Positions 30,548-41,309 are shown, numbered from the stretch's first letter. The stretch is 64,000 bases of DNA from Nocardioides sp. Soil805 (GCF_001429625.1 NZ_LMSU01000005.1:103783-167782), one strand, 5' to 3'. The notes: generated by a model not told the origin, from the letters alone. Translations and numbers: made by a program.

Positions 30548-31984
30548 ATGCAGGTCGAGCTGGAGTACGGCGACGGACACGTCACCGTGGAGGTCCCCGA
30601 CGACGCGGTGGTGGTCTCCTCCGACCGCACCGACCACGAGCCCGAGCCGCTCGCGGACCCCGTCGCCGCCACCCGTGCCGCGCTCGACGCGCCCCTGGGG
30701 TGCGGTCCGATCGCCGACCTCGTGGGTCCCGGCCAGCGGGTCACCATCGCCTTCCCGGACCGGGTCAAGGGGGGCCAGCACGAGACCGCCCACCGGCGTG
30801 TCGTCCTGCCCCAGCTGCTCGACGACCTGGAGAAGGCCGGCGTCGCGCCGGAGGACATCCGCCTCGTCTGCGCCATCGGGCTGCACCGCAAGAACCGGTG
30901 GGAGGAGTTCGAGGCCTACCTCGGGCGCGACACCCTCGCCCGCCTCCCCCGCGCCAACGTCGTCAACCACGACGCCGAGGACCCCGACGGCATGGTCGAC
31001 CTCGGGCTCTCCGGGCTCGGCGACCCGGTGCAGGTCAACCGGGCGGTCGTCGACAGCGACCTCACGATCCTCATCGGGCACACGGCCGGCAACCCGTACG
31101 GCGGCTTCAGCGGCGGCTACAAGATGCCGGCGACCGGGCTGACCAGCTGGCGCTCCATCGCCTCGCACCACGCGCCGCGCAGCCTCTACCGCGAGGACTT
31201 CGTGCCGGTCTCCACGCGCAGCCGCTTCCGCGACCAGCTCCGGGCCATCGGGCAGCGGATGGAGGAGGTCATGCCGCAGCCGTTCTTCAGCGTCGACGCC
31301 GTCCTCGACTCCCGCTCCCGCCAGCTCGGCGTCTACGCCGGCCGCATCCCCGAGGTCGAGCAGGCGTCCTGGCCGCTGGCCACCGCACGCACCGACCTGC
31401 GCATCGAGTCCTCCTGGGACGGGCCGGCCGACGTCCTGGTGGTGGGCATCCCGCGCACCTTCCACTACGGCCCCGGCATGGGGTCCAACCCGATCCTGAT
31501 GACCCAGGCGGTCGGCTCGAGCCTCATCCGCGCCAAGCGGGCGCTGGTGGACAAGCCGGTGGTCATCGCCGCCGCCGTGTGCGACGGATGGTTCAACAGC
31601 ACCGAGTTCCCGCCGTACGAGGCGGCCTTCGAGCGCCTGCAGGCGTGCCAGCACCCGGCCGACATGGTGCAGCACCAGGAGGAGCTGGCCACCGACCCCG
31701 AGTGGGTCTACCGCTACCGCCACCACTACGGCTACCACCCGTTCCACGCGTTCTCGATGGTCTACGTCGGGGGGATCGCCCGCGAGCACTCCTCGCAGTT
31801 CTTCCTCGCCGGCGCGAAGCGTCCCGACCTGGCGCGCGCGATGGGGGCGCGGACGACCGCGACCGTGGAGGAGGCGCTGCGCGAGACGGCGGCCGCCCTG
31901 GGCCGACCGCCGCGCGTCATCGTCGTACCCGCCCTCTCCCAGCCCGCCTTCCACCTCACGGCCGGAGGTGCGGGGACGTCGTGA
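30548..31984 (+). CDS. LarA-family (nickel-pincer) racemase/epimerase
   Basis: A 478-residue protein of the lactate racemase catalytic family (LarA, DUF2088). Family enzymes use a nickel-pincer nucleotide to invert 2-hydroxy acids by hydride transfer. Counterparts of the known LarA residues are His113 (AIGLHRKN), His178 (LIGHTAGN), Lys192 (GGYKMPATG) and His207/208 (ASHHAPR), spaced much as His108, His174, Lys184 and His200. It is longer than L. plantarum LarA (about 424). ATG 30548 follows GAAGGG; an upstream open frame to 30500 overlaps the promoter. No larB, larC or larE cofactor genes are in the window. Substrate is unknown. Confidence 0.86.
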   Translation: MQVELEYGDGHVTVEVPDDAVVVSSDRTDHEPEPLADPVAATRAALDAPLGCGPIADLVGPGQRVTIAFPDRVKGGQHETAHRRVVLPQLLDDLEKAGVAPEDIRLVCAIGLHRKNRWEEFEAYLGRDTLARLPRANVVNHDAEDPDGMVDLGLSGLGDPVQVNRAVVDSDLTILIGHTAGNPYGGFSGGYKMPATGLTSWRSIASHHAPRSLYREDFVPVSTRSRFRDQLRAIGQRMEEVMPQPFFSVDAVLDSRSRQLGVYAGRIPEVEQASWPLATARTDLRIESSWDGPADVLVVGIPRTFHYGPGMGSNPILMTQAVGSSLIRAKRALVDKPVVIAAAVCDGWFNSTEFPPYEAAFERLQACQHPADMVQHQEELATDPEWVYRYRHHYGYHPFHAFSMVYVGGIAREHSSQFFLAGAKRPDLARAMGARTTATVEEALRETAAALGRPPRVIVVPALSQPAFHLTAGGAGTS

Positions 31985-32018
31985 GGACGCGCCCGGTCGC
32001 GCCCGTGCACCCGCTGGC

Positions 32019-32024
32019 TAGGGT
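32019..32024 (+). promoter_or_regulatory. Putative -10 element of leaderless NUDIX gene
   Basis: TAGGGT ends 6 bases before the GTG at 32031, which lacks a ribosome binding site. No convincing -35 is visible. Confidence 0.35.
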
Positions 32025-32030
32025 GGCCGC

Positions 32031-32774
32031 GTGAGCCAGCCGATCACCGTGACGACCGTCGCCGAGGGGGTCGCCCGCCTCGTCTGGAGCACCGACACCA
32101 CGATCGACGAGGTACGCCGCGAGGTCGCCCGCGCGCTCGTCGACCACCCCCGCGTCGAGACCCTCGTCGACCCCGACGACCAGGCGGCCCAGCGCACCGC
32201 GACGTGGTCGGGGATGCACCGCGAGGGCGTCATGCGCGGCGTGACCGTCGAGGACGGGCCGGTGGACCGCATCGTCTACGCCCGGCTCGCGACCGACGCG
32301 TCGGTCAACGAGCCCGGCGGCTTCCGGGCCCTGCTCAACTCGTTCCTCCCGCGCAAGCGGGCGATCAGCCAGGTGCTGGTGCGCGACCCCGACGACCGGG
32401 TGCTGCTCTGCCGGCTGACCTACAAACAGGACTGGGACCTGCCGGGCGGCGTCGTCGAGGTGGGCGAGTCCCCCCGGCTGGCCGCGGCCCGGGAGGTCGA
32501 GGAGGAGCTCGGCCTCACCCTGGACCTCGGGCCCCTGCTGCTCACCGACTGGCTCCCGCCGTGGGGCGGCTGGGACGACGCGATCTGCCTCGTCTTCGAC
32601 GGCGGGGTGCACGACGCCTCGGTCCTCGACCGGGTCGTCAAGCAGGAGCGCGAGATCCGCGACGTACGGTTCTGCACGCCCGACGAGGTGCGCGAGCTGG
32701 CCGCCGACTTCACCACCCGTCGCGTCGAGGCGGCCCTGCGGGGCGAGGGCGACTACACCGAGTCGGGACGCTGA
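32031..32774 (+). CDS. NUDIX hydrolase with an N-terminal GNAT-like remnant
   Basis: A 247-residue protein. The NUDIX box spans about residues 140-162 (GGVVEVGES, REVEEELGL), matching GX5EX7REUXEEXGU, so it should hydrolyse a nucleoside diphosphate linked to another group. Residues about 25-90 look like the C-terminal part of a RimJ/RimL-type acetyltransferase (VARALVDHPRVETLV, WSGMHREGVMRG, VYARLATD), where a GNAT would have its RxxGF-EG motif, but the acetyl-CoA binding loop is missing. The N-terminal part may therefore be a structural leftover or a substrate domain. It is 64 bases downstream of the end of the LarA-family gene. Confidence 0.85.
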   Translation: MSQPITVTTVAEGVARLVWSTDTTIDEVRREVARALVDHPRVETLVDPDDQAAQRTATWSGMHREGVMRGVTVEDGPVDRIVYARLATDASVNEPGGFRALLNSFLPRKRAISQVLVRDPDDRVLLCRLTYKQDWDLPGGVVEVGESPRLAAAREVEEELGLTLDLGPLLLTDWLPPWGGWDDAICLVFDGGVHDASVLDRVVKQEREIRDVRFCTPDEVRELAADFTTRRVEAALRGEGDYTESGR

Positions 32775-32848
32775 CGTACCGCACCCCTCCCTGATTTGCG
32801 GGACTCGTCCCTGCGCGGCACTGCCCAATCGGGCGCAGGAGGAGCAAG

Positions 32849-35530
<2,682 letters not shown>

Positions 35531-35537
35531 CCGAGCG

Positions 35538-36437
35538 TCACGGCGCCGCGGTGAGGACGGGCTCCTCGTCGCGGCGCGTGACGGCGGCGCGGGGTCGCAG
35601 CGCCACCAGGGCGCCGACGAGCAGCAGCACCCCGCCGCCCGTCTCGGCCGCGTTGGGCACCTCGTCGAGCAGCAGCCACGCCGACACCATCGCCACGACC
35701 GGGGCCAGCAGCACCCACGGCACCACGGCGCCGGACGGCCAGCGGGCCAGCAGCCCGGTGAAGATGCCGTAGCCCACCAGCGACGCCAGCCCGGCCGTGT
35801 AGAGCGTCGACACCGCGGCCTGCCACGTGAAGCCGGTGAGGGCTGCGCCCGCCGCGGCGGGCCCGTCCACCAGCAGGGAGAGCCCCAGCAGCGGCACCGG
35901 AACCACCAGGGCCGACCACACCGTGAGCGACAGGCCGCCCGCGACCCCCGCGGCCCGGGCGACCACGTTGCCGACACCCCACGACAGCGCGGCCGCGAGG
36001 CAGAGCAGGAGCGCCGCGACCGGTACGTCGCCACCCCGTCCGGCGCCGACCACGACGAGGCCGAGCGTGCCGAGCGCGACGCCCACGACCTGCGCCGTCG
36101 TGGGCAGCTCACGGAGCACACCCGCCGCGATGGCGATCGTGAAGACCACCTGGGCCTGCAGCACGAGGGCGGCGAGACCCGGAGGCATGCCGGCGGCCAT
36201 CGACACGTACAGGAACCCGAACTGCCCCAGGGACATGAAGGCACCCACGCCGAGGATCGCGCGCCACGACGCGGCCGGTCGGCGGACGAGGAAGACCGCC
36301 GGCAGCAGCACGGCGGTGAACCGGACGGCCGCGAAGAGCAGCGGCGGGACGCCGTCCATCCCCCAGTCGATGACCACGAAGTTGAAGCCCCAGATGGTGG
36401 CGACGAGAGCGGCGAGGAGGGAGTCACGCAGGGTCAC
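35538..36437 (-). CDS. EamA/DMT-family transporter
   Basis: A 299-residue membrane protein with about ten helices arranged as two EamA repeats (N-half begins LLAALVATIWGFNFVVI; C-half AALSWGVGNVVARA). Such transporters export metabolites such as amino acids. GTG 36437 has CAGACT 7 bases upstream, indicating a leaderless start. It diverges from a LysR regulator, a very common pair in which the regulator controls the exporter. It ends 7 bases from ppdK, tail to tail. Confidence 0.9.
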   Translation of the reverse strand: MTLRDSLLAALVATIWGFNFVVIDWGMDGVPPLLFAAVRFTAVLLPAVFLVRRPAASWRAILGVGAFMSLGQFGFLYVSMAAGMPPGLAALVLQAQVVFTIAIAAGVLRELPTTAQVVGVALGTLGLVVVGAGRGGDVPVAALLLCLAAALSWGVGNVVARAAGVAGGLSLTVWSALVVPVPLLGLSLLVDGPAAAGAALTGFTWQAAVSTLYTAGLASLVGYGIFTGLLARWPSGAVVPWVLLAPVVAMVSAWLLLDEVPNAAETGGGVLLLVGALVALRPRAAVTRRDEEPVLTAAP

Positions 36438-36457
36438 GCGCCCCAGTCTGGCCGCAC

Positions 36458-36507
36458 CCGACGATGAAGCACCAGCAAATCGTCGGACCCCTGTCGATGT
36501 AGCATCG
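36458..36507. promoter_or_regulatory. LysR-type operator region between eamA-like and lysR-like genes
   Basis: Two inverted repeats lie in the 74-base divergent region: CCGACGAT (36458-36465) with ATCGTCGG (36479-36486), and CGATG-TAG-CATCG (36495-36507). The second overlaps the TAGCAT -10 of the LysR gene. They fit recognition and activation/autoregulation sites of the adjacent LysR protein. Confidence 0.5.
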
Positions 36508-36511
36508 CTGC

Positions 36512-37396
36512 ATGATCGATCTGGCCGCCCTGGCCTCGCTCCGTGCGGTGGACACCCACGGCTCCGTGGTCGCCGCGGCCGACGCGCTGGGCTACACGCC
36601 GAGCGCCGTGTCGCAGCAGGTCAAGCGGCTCGAGCGCCAGGCCGGGGTGAGCCTGCTCGAGCGGGTGGGTCGCGGGGTGATGCTCACCGGCGCCGGCCGG
36701 CACCTGGTCGACGCGGGCGACCGGCTGCTGACCGACCTCGAGGGGCTCGAGTCGTCGCTGCTCCGCGACACGGGACGGGTGGCCGGCCACCTGCGCGTCG
36801 CGGCGTTCTCCACCGCGATGCGTGGCCGCGTGGCGCCGTCTGTGCGGGCCCTCCTCGACACCCACCCGGACCTCACGCTGACCCTCGCCGAGCACGAGCC
36901 GTGGGACACCGTCGACCTGGTCGCGACCGGTCAGGTCGACCTCGGCGTCGTGCACCGCTGGGGCGACGTGCCGCTGGACGTCCCCGCGCACGTCGTGGCC
37001 ACGTCCGTGGGCAGCGACGTCGCGGACGTGGTCGTGCCCCGCGGCCACCGGCTCGCCGGCCGGACGCGCGTCTCGCCGCACGACCTGATCGACGAGGCCT
37101 GGATCGCCACCCCGGAGGGGACGATCTGTCGCCAGTGGCTCCGACGCATGTACGACGGCACCGGCCGCCTGCCGCGCATCGCCCACGTGGCGCGGGAGTT
37201 CGACAGCCACCTGGCCCTCGTCGGCGCGGGGCTGGGGATCGCACTCGTCCCCCGGCTCGGCCGATCTCCCCTCGGCGACGACGTCGTCGCGGTCGCCGCA
37301 CACCGGCCGACCCCGACCCGCGAGCTGATGGTCCTGCACCGCGCGTCGATGGGTGAGTCCCCCGCCGTCCGCGCCGTGGTCGCCGCGCTGTCCTGA
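36512..37396 (+). CDS. LysR-family transcriptional regulator
   Basis: A 294-residue regulator. Residues 1-60 are the winged helix (LASLRAVDTHGSVVAAADAL, YTPSAVSQQVKRLERQAG) and residues about 90-290 the periplasmic-binding-protein-like effector domain. It likely controls the divergent EamA transporter and itself. ATG 36512 has TAGCAT six bases upstream and no ribosome binding site, so its mRNA is probably leaderless. Effector unknown. Confidence 0.93.
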   Translation: MIDLAALASLRAVDTHGSVVAAADALGYTPSAVSQQVKRLERQAGVSLLERVGRGVMLTGAGRHLVDAGDRLLTDLEGLESSLLRDTGRVAGHLRVAAFSTAMRGRVAPSVRALLDTHPDLTLTLAEHEPWDTVDLVATGQVDLGVVHRWGDVPLDVPAHVVATSVGSDVADVVVPRGHRLAGRTRVSPHDLIDEAWIATPEGTICRQWLRRMYDGTGRLPRIAHVAREFDSHLALVGAGLGIALVPRLGRSPLGDDVVAVAAHRPTPTRELMVLHRASMGESPAVRAVVAALS

Positions 37397-37429
37397 CCCG
37401 CCGCCCGTGCCGGAGCGCCCGACGCCGAG

Positions 37430-37478
37430 GTTGGGTGTGGCTTCGGTGTCACCAAGTGGCACCGATGCCACACACAAC
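37430..37478. terminator. Bidirectional hairpin between lysR-like and cold-shock-like genes
   Basis: GTTG-G-GTGTGGC (37430-37441) pairs with GCCACAC-A-CAAC (37467-37478), and inner bases TCGGTG/CACCGA extend the stem. It lies between two convergent stops and could end both transcripts. Confidence 0.55.
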
Positions 37479-37506
37479 TACGGACGAGACGCGGTGTCGT
37501 CGGGTG

Positions 37507-37806
37507 TCACGCGTCGTCGAACGTGATACGCAGCTCCGAGCGAAAGGCCGTCGAGTCCCACTCGGAAGGCTCGGTGCGGACCGGCGCCGCCCCGGTCGGC
37601 CAGACCTCGACCGACCGGTGGGAGAACCCGTCCTGGTCGACCACCTCGAACGTGAACGTCACCGGCTGCCCCACCCTCAGGGTCAGTTGCCCCGCCACGA
37701 GCACGGACGAGAAGTGCGCCCAGCAGCCGCCGGGGGTGGCCTCGGAGTCGATCACTCCCCAGCCCTCGTCGTCGTGCCACTCGCGCACCACTCCCTGCAC
37801 CGTCAC
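37507..37806 (-). CDS. Cold-shock-domain-like small protein
   Basis: A 99-residue protein. Residues 1-65 resemble a degenerate cold-shock domain: GVVREWHDDEGWGVID, then CWAHFSSVL replacing the usual FVHFSAI, then GQPVTFTFEVV. The RNP-1 aromatic set is only partly kept (Trp/Trp/Val), and a C-terminal tail with RTEPSEW follows, so nucleic-acid binding is possible but not certain. GTG 37806 has CACACT six bases upstream (leaderless type). Confidence 0.72.
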   Translation of the reverse strand: MTVQGVVREWHDDEGWGVIDSEATPGGCWAHFSSVLVAGQLTLRVGQPVTFTFEVVDQDGFSHRSVEVWPTGAAPVRTEPSEWDSTAFRSELRITFDDA

Positions 37807-37922
37807 CCGGACAGTGTGGCCCCGCGGCGTGTCGCACGTGCCGAAGTCGTCAGGAGGCGGGAAGTCCCGCTCGGCCCGCCTCGGCGCCGGGACTTCTGCA
37901 CGTCCGACACGCCGGGGTGGAC

Positions 37923-38873
37923 TCAGAAGAGCGCCGAGGCCAGGTTCCGGCGCCCGGCGAGGACCCGCTCGTCGTCGTTTCCGACCGCGGCGAAGAGGCC
38001 GAGAAGGTGGTCGCGGGCCTTGGTGCGCTCCGCGTCCGAGGTCCGGGCGACGAGCGCGACGAGCCGGTTGAAGGCGTCCTCGACATGGCCGCCGAGGAGG
38101 TCGAGGTCGGCGACCAGCGTCTGCGCGTCGACGTCGTCGGGGGCGTCGGCCGCCGCTGCTCGCGCGGCGTGCAGGTCGGCGCCCTGGGTGCGCTGGAGCA
38201 CCTTGGCCATGGCCAGCCCGGCCGCGGCCTCGGTGTCGGCCGGGTTGGCGTCGACCAGCTTCTGGTACTCCGCGACCGCCCGCTCGATGTCGCCCTCGCC
38301 GAGCGCGTCCTGCGCGGCGGCGTACCGCGGGTCGCCCTGCGGCTCCTCGTCCTCGCCGGCGGGAGCGGCGCTGGAGCGGGGCTGGTGGCGACCGGAGATG
38401 CCCTGGGCGGTGAGCTGCTGGCCGAGCTGGCCGAACAGGGTCTCCAGCTCCTCGCGCGAGAGCGCGCCGGGGATCGGCTGCGTGACCGGGCGGCCGTCGA
38501 GGATGACGAGCATCAGCGGCACCTGCGGGATCTGCATCGCCTGGGCGATCTCCGGTGCCGCATCGATGTCCACGAGACCCGCCAGCAGGCGCCCCTCCTG
38601 GCCCTCGACGACGGCGGCGACGTCGGCGGCGTACGCCTCGCTGCCCGGCGCCTGCGCCGCGGAGTGGAAGACCAGCACGACCGGGGCGGTCATCGACTCC
38701 TGCAGCATCTGCTGGAAGTTGTCCTGGGTGACGTCCACCGAGTACGACGACGCACCGGCGCGAGGCGCGCCGGGAGCCGCACCGCCGGTGGGAGCCGAGG
38801 CGGGGGCGGACGCCGGCCGCTTCAGGCCGGACAGGTCGATGGCACCGGGACGGGAGAACGGCTGCTGGGTCAT
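37923..38873 (-). CDS. Thioredoxin-like/TPR co-chaperone, CnoX (YbbN) type
   Basis: A 316-residue cytoplasmic protein. After a Pro/Ala/Gly-rich tail (1-42), residues about 45-150 form a thioredoxin fold (VVLVFHSAAQAPGSEAY, VDIDAAPEIAQAMQIPQVPLM). The redox CxxC is absent: SAAQAP stands where WCGPC would be, but the cis-Pro segment VPLM remains. Residues about 185-316 are helical TPR-like repeats. This is the architecture of CnoX/YbbN, which protects clients from aggregation and passes them to chaperones; without Cys a redox role is unlikely. ATG 38873 has GAGAAT six bases upstream. Confidence 0.87.
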   Translation of the reverse strand: MTQQPFSRPGAIDLSGLKRPASAPASAPTGGAAPGAPRAGASSYSVDVTQDNFQQMLQESMTAPVVLVFHSAAQAPGSEAYAADVAAVVEGQEGRLLAGLVDIDAAPEIAQAMQIPQVPLMLVILDGRPVTQPIPGALSREELETLFGQLGQQLTAQGISGRHQPRSSAAPAGEDEEPQGDPRYAAAQDALGEGDIERAVAEYQKLVDANPADTEAAAGLAMAKVLQRTQGADLHAARAAAADAPDDVDAQTLVADLDLLGGHVEDAFNRLVALVARTSDAERTKARDHLLGLFAAVGNDDERVLAGRRNLASALF

Positions 38874-38942
38874 GGCCCCATTCTCTCCACAGACCCGTGA
38901 GGCGGTCGAACGGGCTCCCGCTTCCCCCGCTAGCCTCCTCGC

Positions 38943-39533
38943 GTGAGCGTCGTCGCCAGGATCCTCGGACGCCACGCCCACAACCTGGTGCTGCTCACCC
39001 GCTTCGGCCTCGTCGGGGCCAGCGGGGTGGTCGTCAACCTGCTCGTGCTGGTGGCGCTGCGCCGCCTCGGACCGCACTTCGAGGACGTCGTCGTCGGCCT
39101 CCCGGCCTCCGAGTTCAACGTCCGCTGGTACCACCTGTACTCGACGATCGCCTTCCTCGTCGCCAACCTGTGGAACTTCCAGCTCAACCGCAGCTGGACC
39201 TTCCGCAGCGTCGACCACTCGCGCTGGTGGCGCGAGTACTGGCCCTTCCTCACGGTCGGCCTCGCCGGACAGGCACTCGGCCTGGTGCTGCTCACCGTGC
39301 TGCTCCACCCCGGCTCGCCGCTGGCACTCCCGCGGTCGGTGCTCGACGACACCAGCGGCCTGCGCAGCCGCCTCTACTGGGGGCAGCTGACCGTGATCGC
39401 CGTCGTGACGCCGCTCGGCTTCGTGCTCAACAAGCTCTGGACCTTCGGCGCCGTCCGCGCCCACCACCGCGAGCTCGGCGACCCCGTGCGCACCCACGAC
39501 CTCACGGGCGACCCCGACGAGCGCGCCCGCTAG
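38943..39533 (+). CDS. GtrA-family membrane protein
   Basis: A 196-residue protein with four predicted helices: about residues 18-40 (RFGLVGASGVVVNLLVLVAL), 66-85, 97-120 and 140-165, with the GtrA hallmarks NFQLNRSWTF and FVLNKLWTF. GtrA proteins help move polyprenyl-linked sugars across the membrane for glycosylation of surface polymers. GTG 38943 has TAGCCT six bases upstream, the leaderless pattern. Its stop lies inside the first copy of a 28-bp direct repeat whose second copy ends the mutase gene. Confidence 0.88.
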   Translation: MSVVARILGRHAHNLVLLTRFGLVGASGVVVNLLVLVALRRLGPHFEDVVVGLPASEFNVRWYHLYSTIAFLVANLWNFQLNRSWTFRSVDHSRWWREYWPFLTVGLAGQALGLVLLTVLLHPGSPLALPRSVLDDTSGLRSRLYWGQLTVIAVVTPLGFVLNKLWTFGAVRAHHRELGDPVRTHDLTGDPDERAR

Positions 39534-39591
39534 AAGCGTGCGGGCTCGCGGCGCTGGACTGCTCGCCCGCTAGAAGCGTGCGGGCTCGCGG
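39524..39591. repeat. 28-bp direct repeat at the gtrA and mutase 3' ends
   Basis: The 28 bases at 39524-39551 recur exactly at 39564-39591 (offset 40). Each copy encodes REPARF and a TAG stop on the minus strand; copy 2 is the true end of the mutase. Copy 1 also holds the plus-strand TAG stop of the GtrA gene. This looks like a tandem duplication of the mutase tail. Confidence 0.9.
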
Positions 39592-41282
39592 TAGACCCCC
39601 CACTCCGCGCGCAACGCGTCGCAGATCTCCCCGAGCGTCGCCTCGGCACGCACGGCGTCGAGCATCGCCGGGATCATGTTGTCGTCGGTGCGACCGACCT
39701 CGACCATCCGCTGCACGGCGGCGGACGCCGCGGCATCGTCACGCCGGCCACGCCGCTCGGCGAGCAGGCGCACCTGCTCCACCTCGACCTCGTGGCTGAC
39801 GCGCAGGATCTCCAGGTCGTGGGTGACCGACTCCTCGTGGCAGTTGACGCCGACGATCCGCTTGTCCTTCTTCTCCAGCGCGACCTGGTACTGGAAGGCC
39901 GCCTCGGCGATCTCGGACATGAACCAGCCGCTCTCGATGCCCTGGAGCAGGCCCTTGGTCATCGGGTCGTCGCCCGTGCGCGCCGCGGCCGCGAGGCCCT
40001 CGACGTCGTCGTGGGTCAGCGTCGAGCCGCCCATGGCCAGGATCTTGTCGAAGATCGCGTTGGCCTCGGCCTCGATCTTGTCGGTGAGCGCCTCGACGTA
40101 CCAGCTGCCGCCCAGCGGGTCGGCGACGTTGACGACGCCGGTCTCCTCCATGATCACCTGCTGGGTGCGCAGCGCGATCTCGGCGGCCTGCTCGCTCGGC
40201 AGCGCCAGCGTCTCGTCGAGGGCGTTGGTGTGCAGCGAGTTGGTGCCGCCCAGGACCGCCGACAGCGCCTCGATGCCGGTGCGGACCACGTTGTTGTAGG
40301 GCTGCTGGGCGGTCAGCGAGACCCCGGCCGTCTGGGTGTGGAAGCGCAGCCACTGCGCCTTCTCGGTCTTCGCGCCGTAGACGTCACGCAGCCAGCGCGC
40401 CCAGATGCGACGGGCGGCGCGGAACTTGGCGATCTCCTCGAAGAAGTCCACGTGGGCGTCGAAGAAGAACGAGAGGCCGGGCGCGAAGACGTCGACGTCC
40501 ATGCCGCGCGACAGCCCCAGCTCGACGTACCCGAAGCCGTCGGCGAGCGTGAACGCCAGCTCCTGCGCGGCCGTCGAGCCGGCCTCGCGGATGTGGTACC
40601 CGGAGACCGAGAGCGGCTTGTACGCCGGGATCTCGGCCGCGCAGTACTCCATCAGGTCGCCGATGAGCCGCAGGTGCGGCTCGGGACCGAAGAGCCACTC
40701 CTTCTGCGCGATGTACTCCTTGAAGATGTCGGTCTGCAGGGTGCCGTTGAGCGCGCCGGTGTCGACGCCCGCCCGCTCCGCGGCCACGAGCATCATGCAG
40801 AACACCGGGACCGCCGGGCCGCTGACGGTCATCGACGTGGTGACCTGGCCGAGGTCGATGCCGTCGAAGAGCACCTCCATGTCGGCGGCGCTGTCGATGG
40901 CCACCCCGCAGTGGCCGACCTCGCCGAGCGACTTCGGGTCGTCGGAGTCGAGTCCCATCAGCGTCGGCATGTCGAAGGCGACGCTGAGACCGCCGCCCCC
41001 ACGACCCAGGATCATCTTGTAGCGCTCGTTGGTCTGCTGGGCGTTGCCGAAGCCGGCGAACTGCCGGATCGTCCAGGTGCGACCGCGGTAGCCGGTCGGG
41101 TACAGGCCGCGCGTGTATGGGAACTGGCCGGGCCACTCCCCCTCGTCGGTGCCGTACGCCGGGTCGACCTCGACGCCGCTGAGCGTGGTGAAGTCGACGT
41201 CGCGGGTCCGCGACCCGTCGTAGCTCGCCTGCCAGCGCTCGCGTGCCGAACCGGTGTCGTGGCTGCCTGTGTCCTGGGTCAT
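39570..41282 (-). CDS. icmA: B12-dependent acyl-CoA mutase large subunit, isobutyryl-CoA mutase-like
   Basis: A 570-residue catalytic (TIM-barrel) subunit without a cobalamin-binding domain, the size of IcmA (about 566) rather than full MCM or Ecm. Discriminating residues are Phe75 (WTIRQFAGF; Tyr in methylmalonyl-CoA mutase) and Gln193 (KEYIAQKEW; Arg in methylmalonyl-CoA mutase), the Phe/Gln pair of isobutyryl-CoA mutase. Ala102 replaces the Asp typical of 2-hydroxyisobutyryl-CoA mutase. It needs a separate B12-binding small subunit, which is not in this window. ATG 41282 has TACTAT seven bases upstream within a perfect 20-bp palindrome. The TetR gene ends 23 bases before it. Confidence 0.88.
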   Translation of the reverse strand: MTQDTGSHDTGSARERWQASYDGSRTRDVDFTTLSGVEVDPAYGTDEGEWPGQFPYTRGLYPTGYRGRTWTIRQFAGFGNAQQTNERYKMILGRGGGGLSVAFDMPTLMGLDSDDPKSLGEVGHCGVAIDSAADMEVLFDGIDLGQVTTSMTVSGPAVPVFCMMLVAAERAGVDTGALNGTLQTDIFKEYIAQKEWLFGPEPHLRLIGDLMEYCAAEIPAYKPLSVSGYHIREAGSTAAQELAFTLADGFGYVELGLSRGMDVDVFAPGLSFFFDAHVDFFEEIAKFRAARRIWARWLRDVYGAKTEKAQWLRFHTQTAGVSLTAQQPYNNVVRTGIEALSAVLGGTNSLHTNALDETLALPSEQAAEIALRTQQVIMEETGVVNVADPLGGSWYVEALTDKIEAEANAIFDKILAMGGSTLTHDDVEGLAAAARTGDDPMTKGLLQGIESGWFMSEIAEAAFQYQVALEKKDKRIVGVNCHEESVTHDLEILRVSHEVEVEQVRLLAERRGRRDDAAASAAVQRMVEVGRTDDNMIPAMLDAVRAEATLGEICDALRAEWGVYREPARF

Positions 41283-41289
41283 ACGGGCA

Positions 41290-41309
41290 ATAGTAGGACG
41301 TCCTACTAT
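41290..41309. promoter_or_regulatory. Perfect 20-bp palindrome overlapping the mutase promoter
   Basis: ATAGTAGGACGTCCTACTAT is perfectly palindromic. On the minus strand its end TACTAT is a good -10, seven bases before the mutase ATG, so a protein bound here would block transcription. It also contains the TAG stop of the upstream TetR gene (41306-41308). Confidence 0.7.

Noticed and set aside
39570..41282. Naming it methylmalonyl-CoA mutase or ethylmalonyl-CoA mutase
   Set aside because: Tyr and Arg of MCM are Phe and Gln here, and no C-terminal B12 domain as in Ecm is present.
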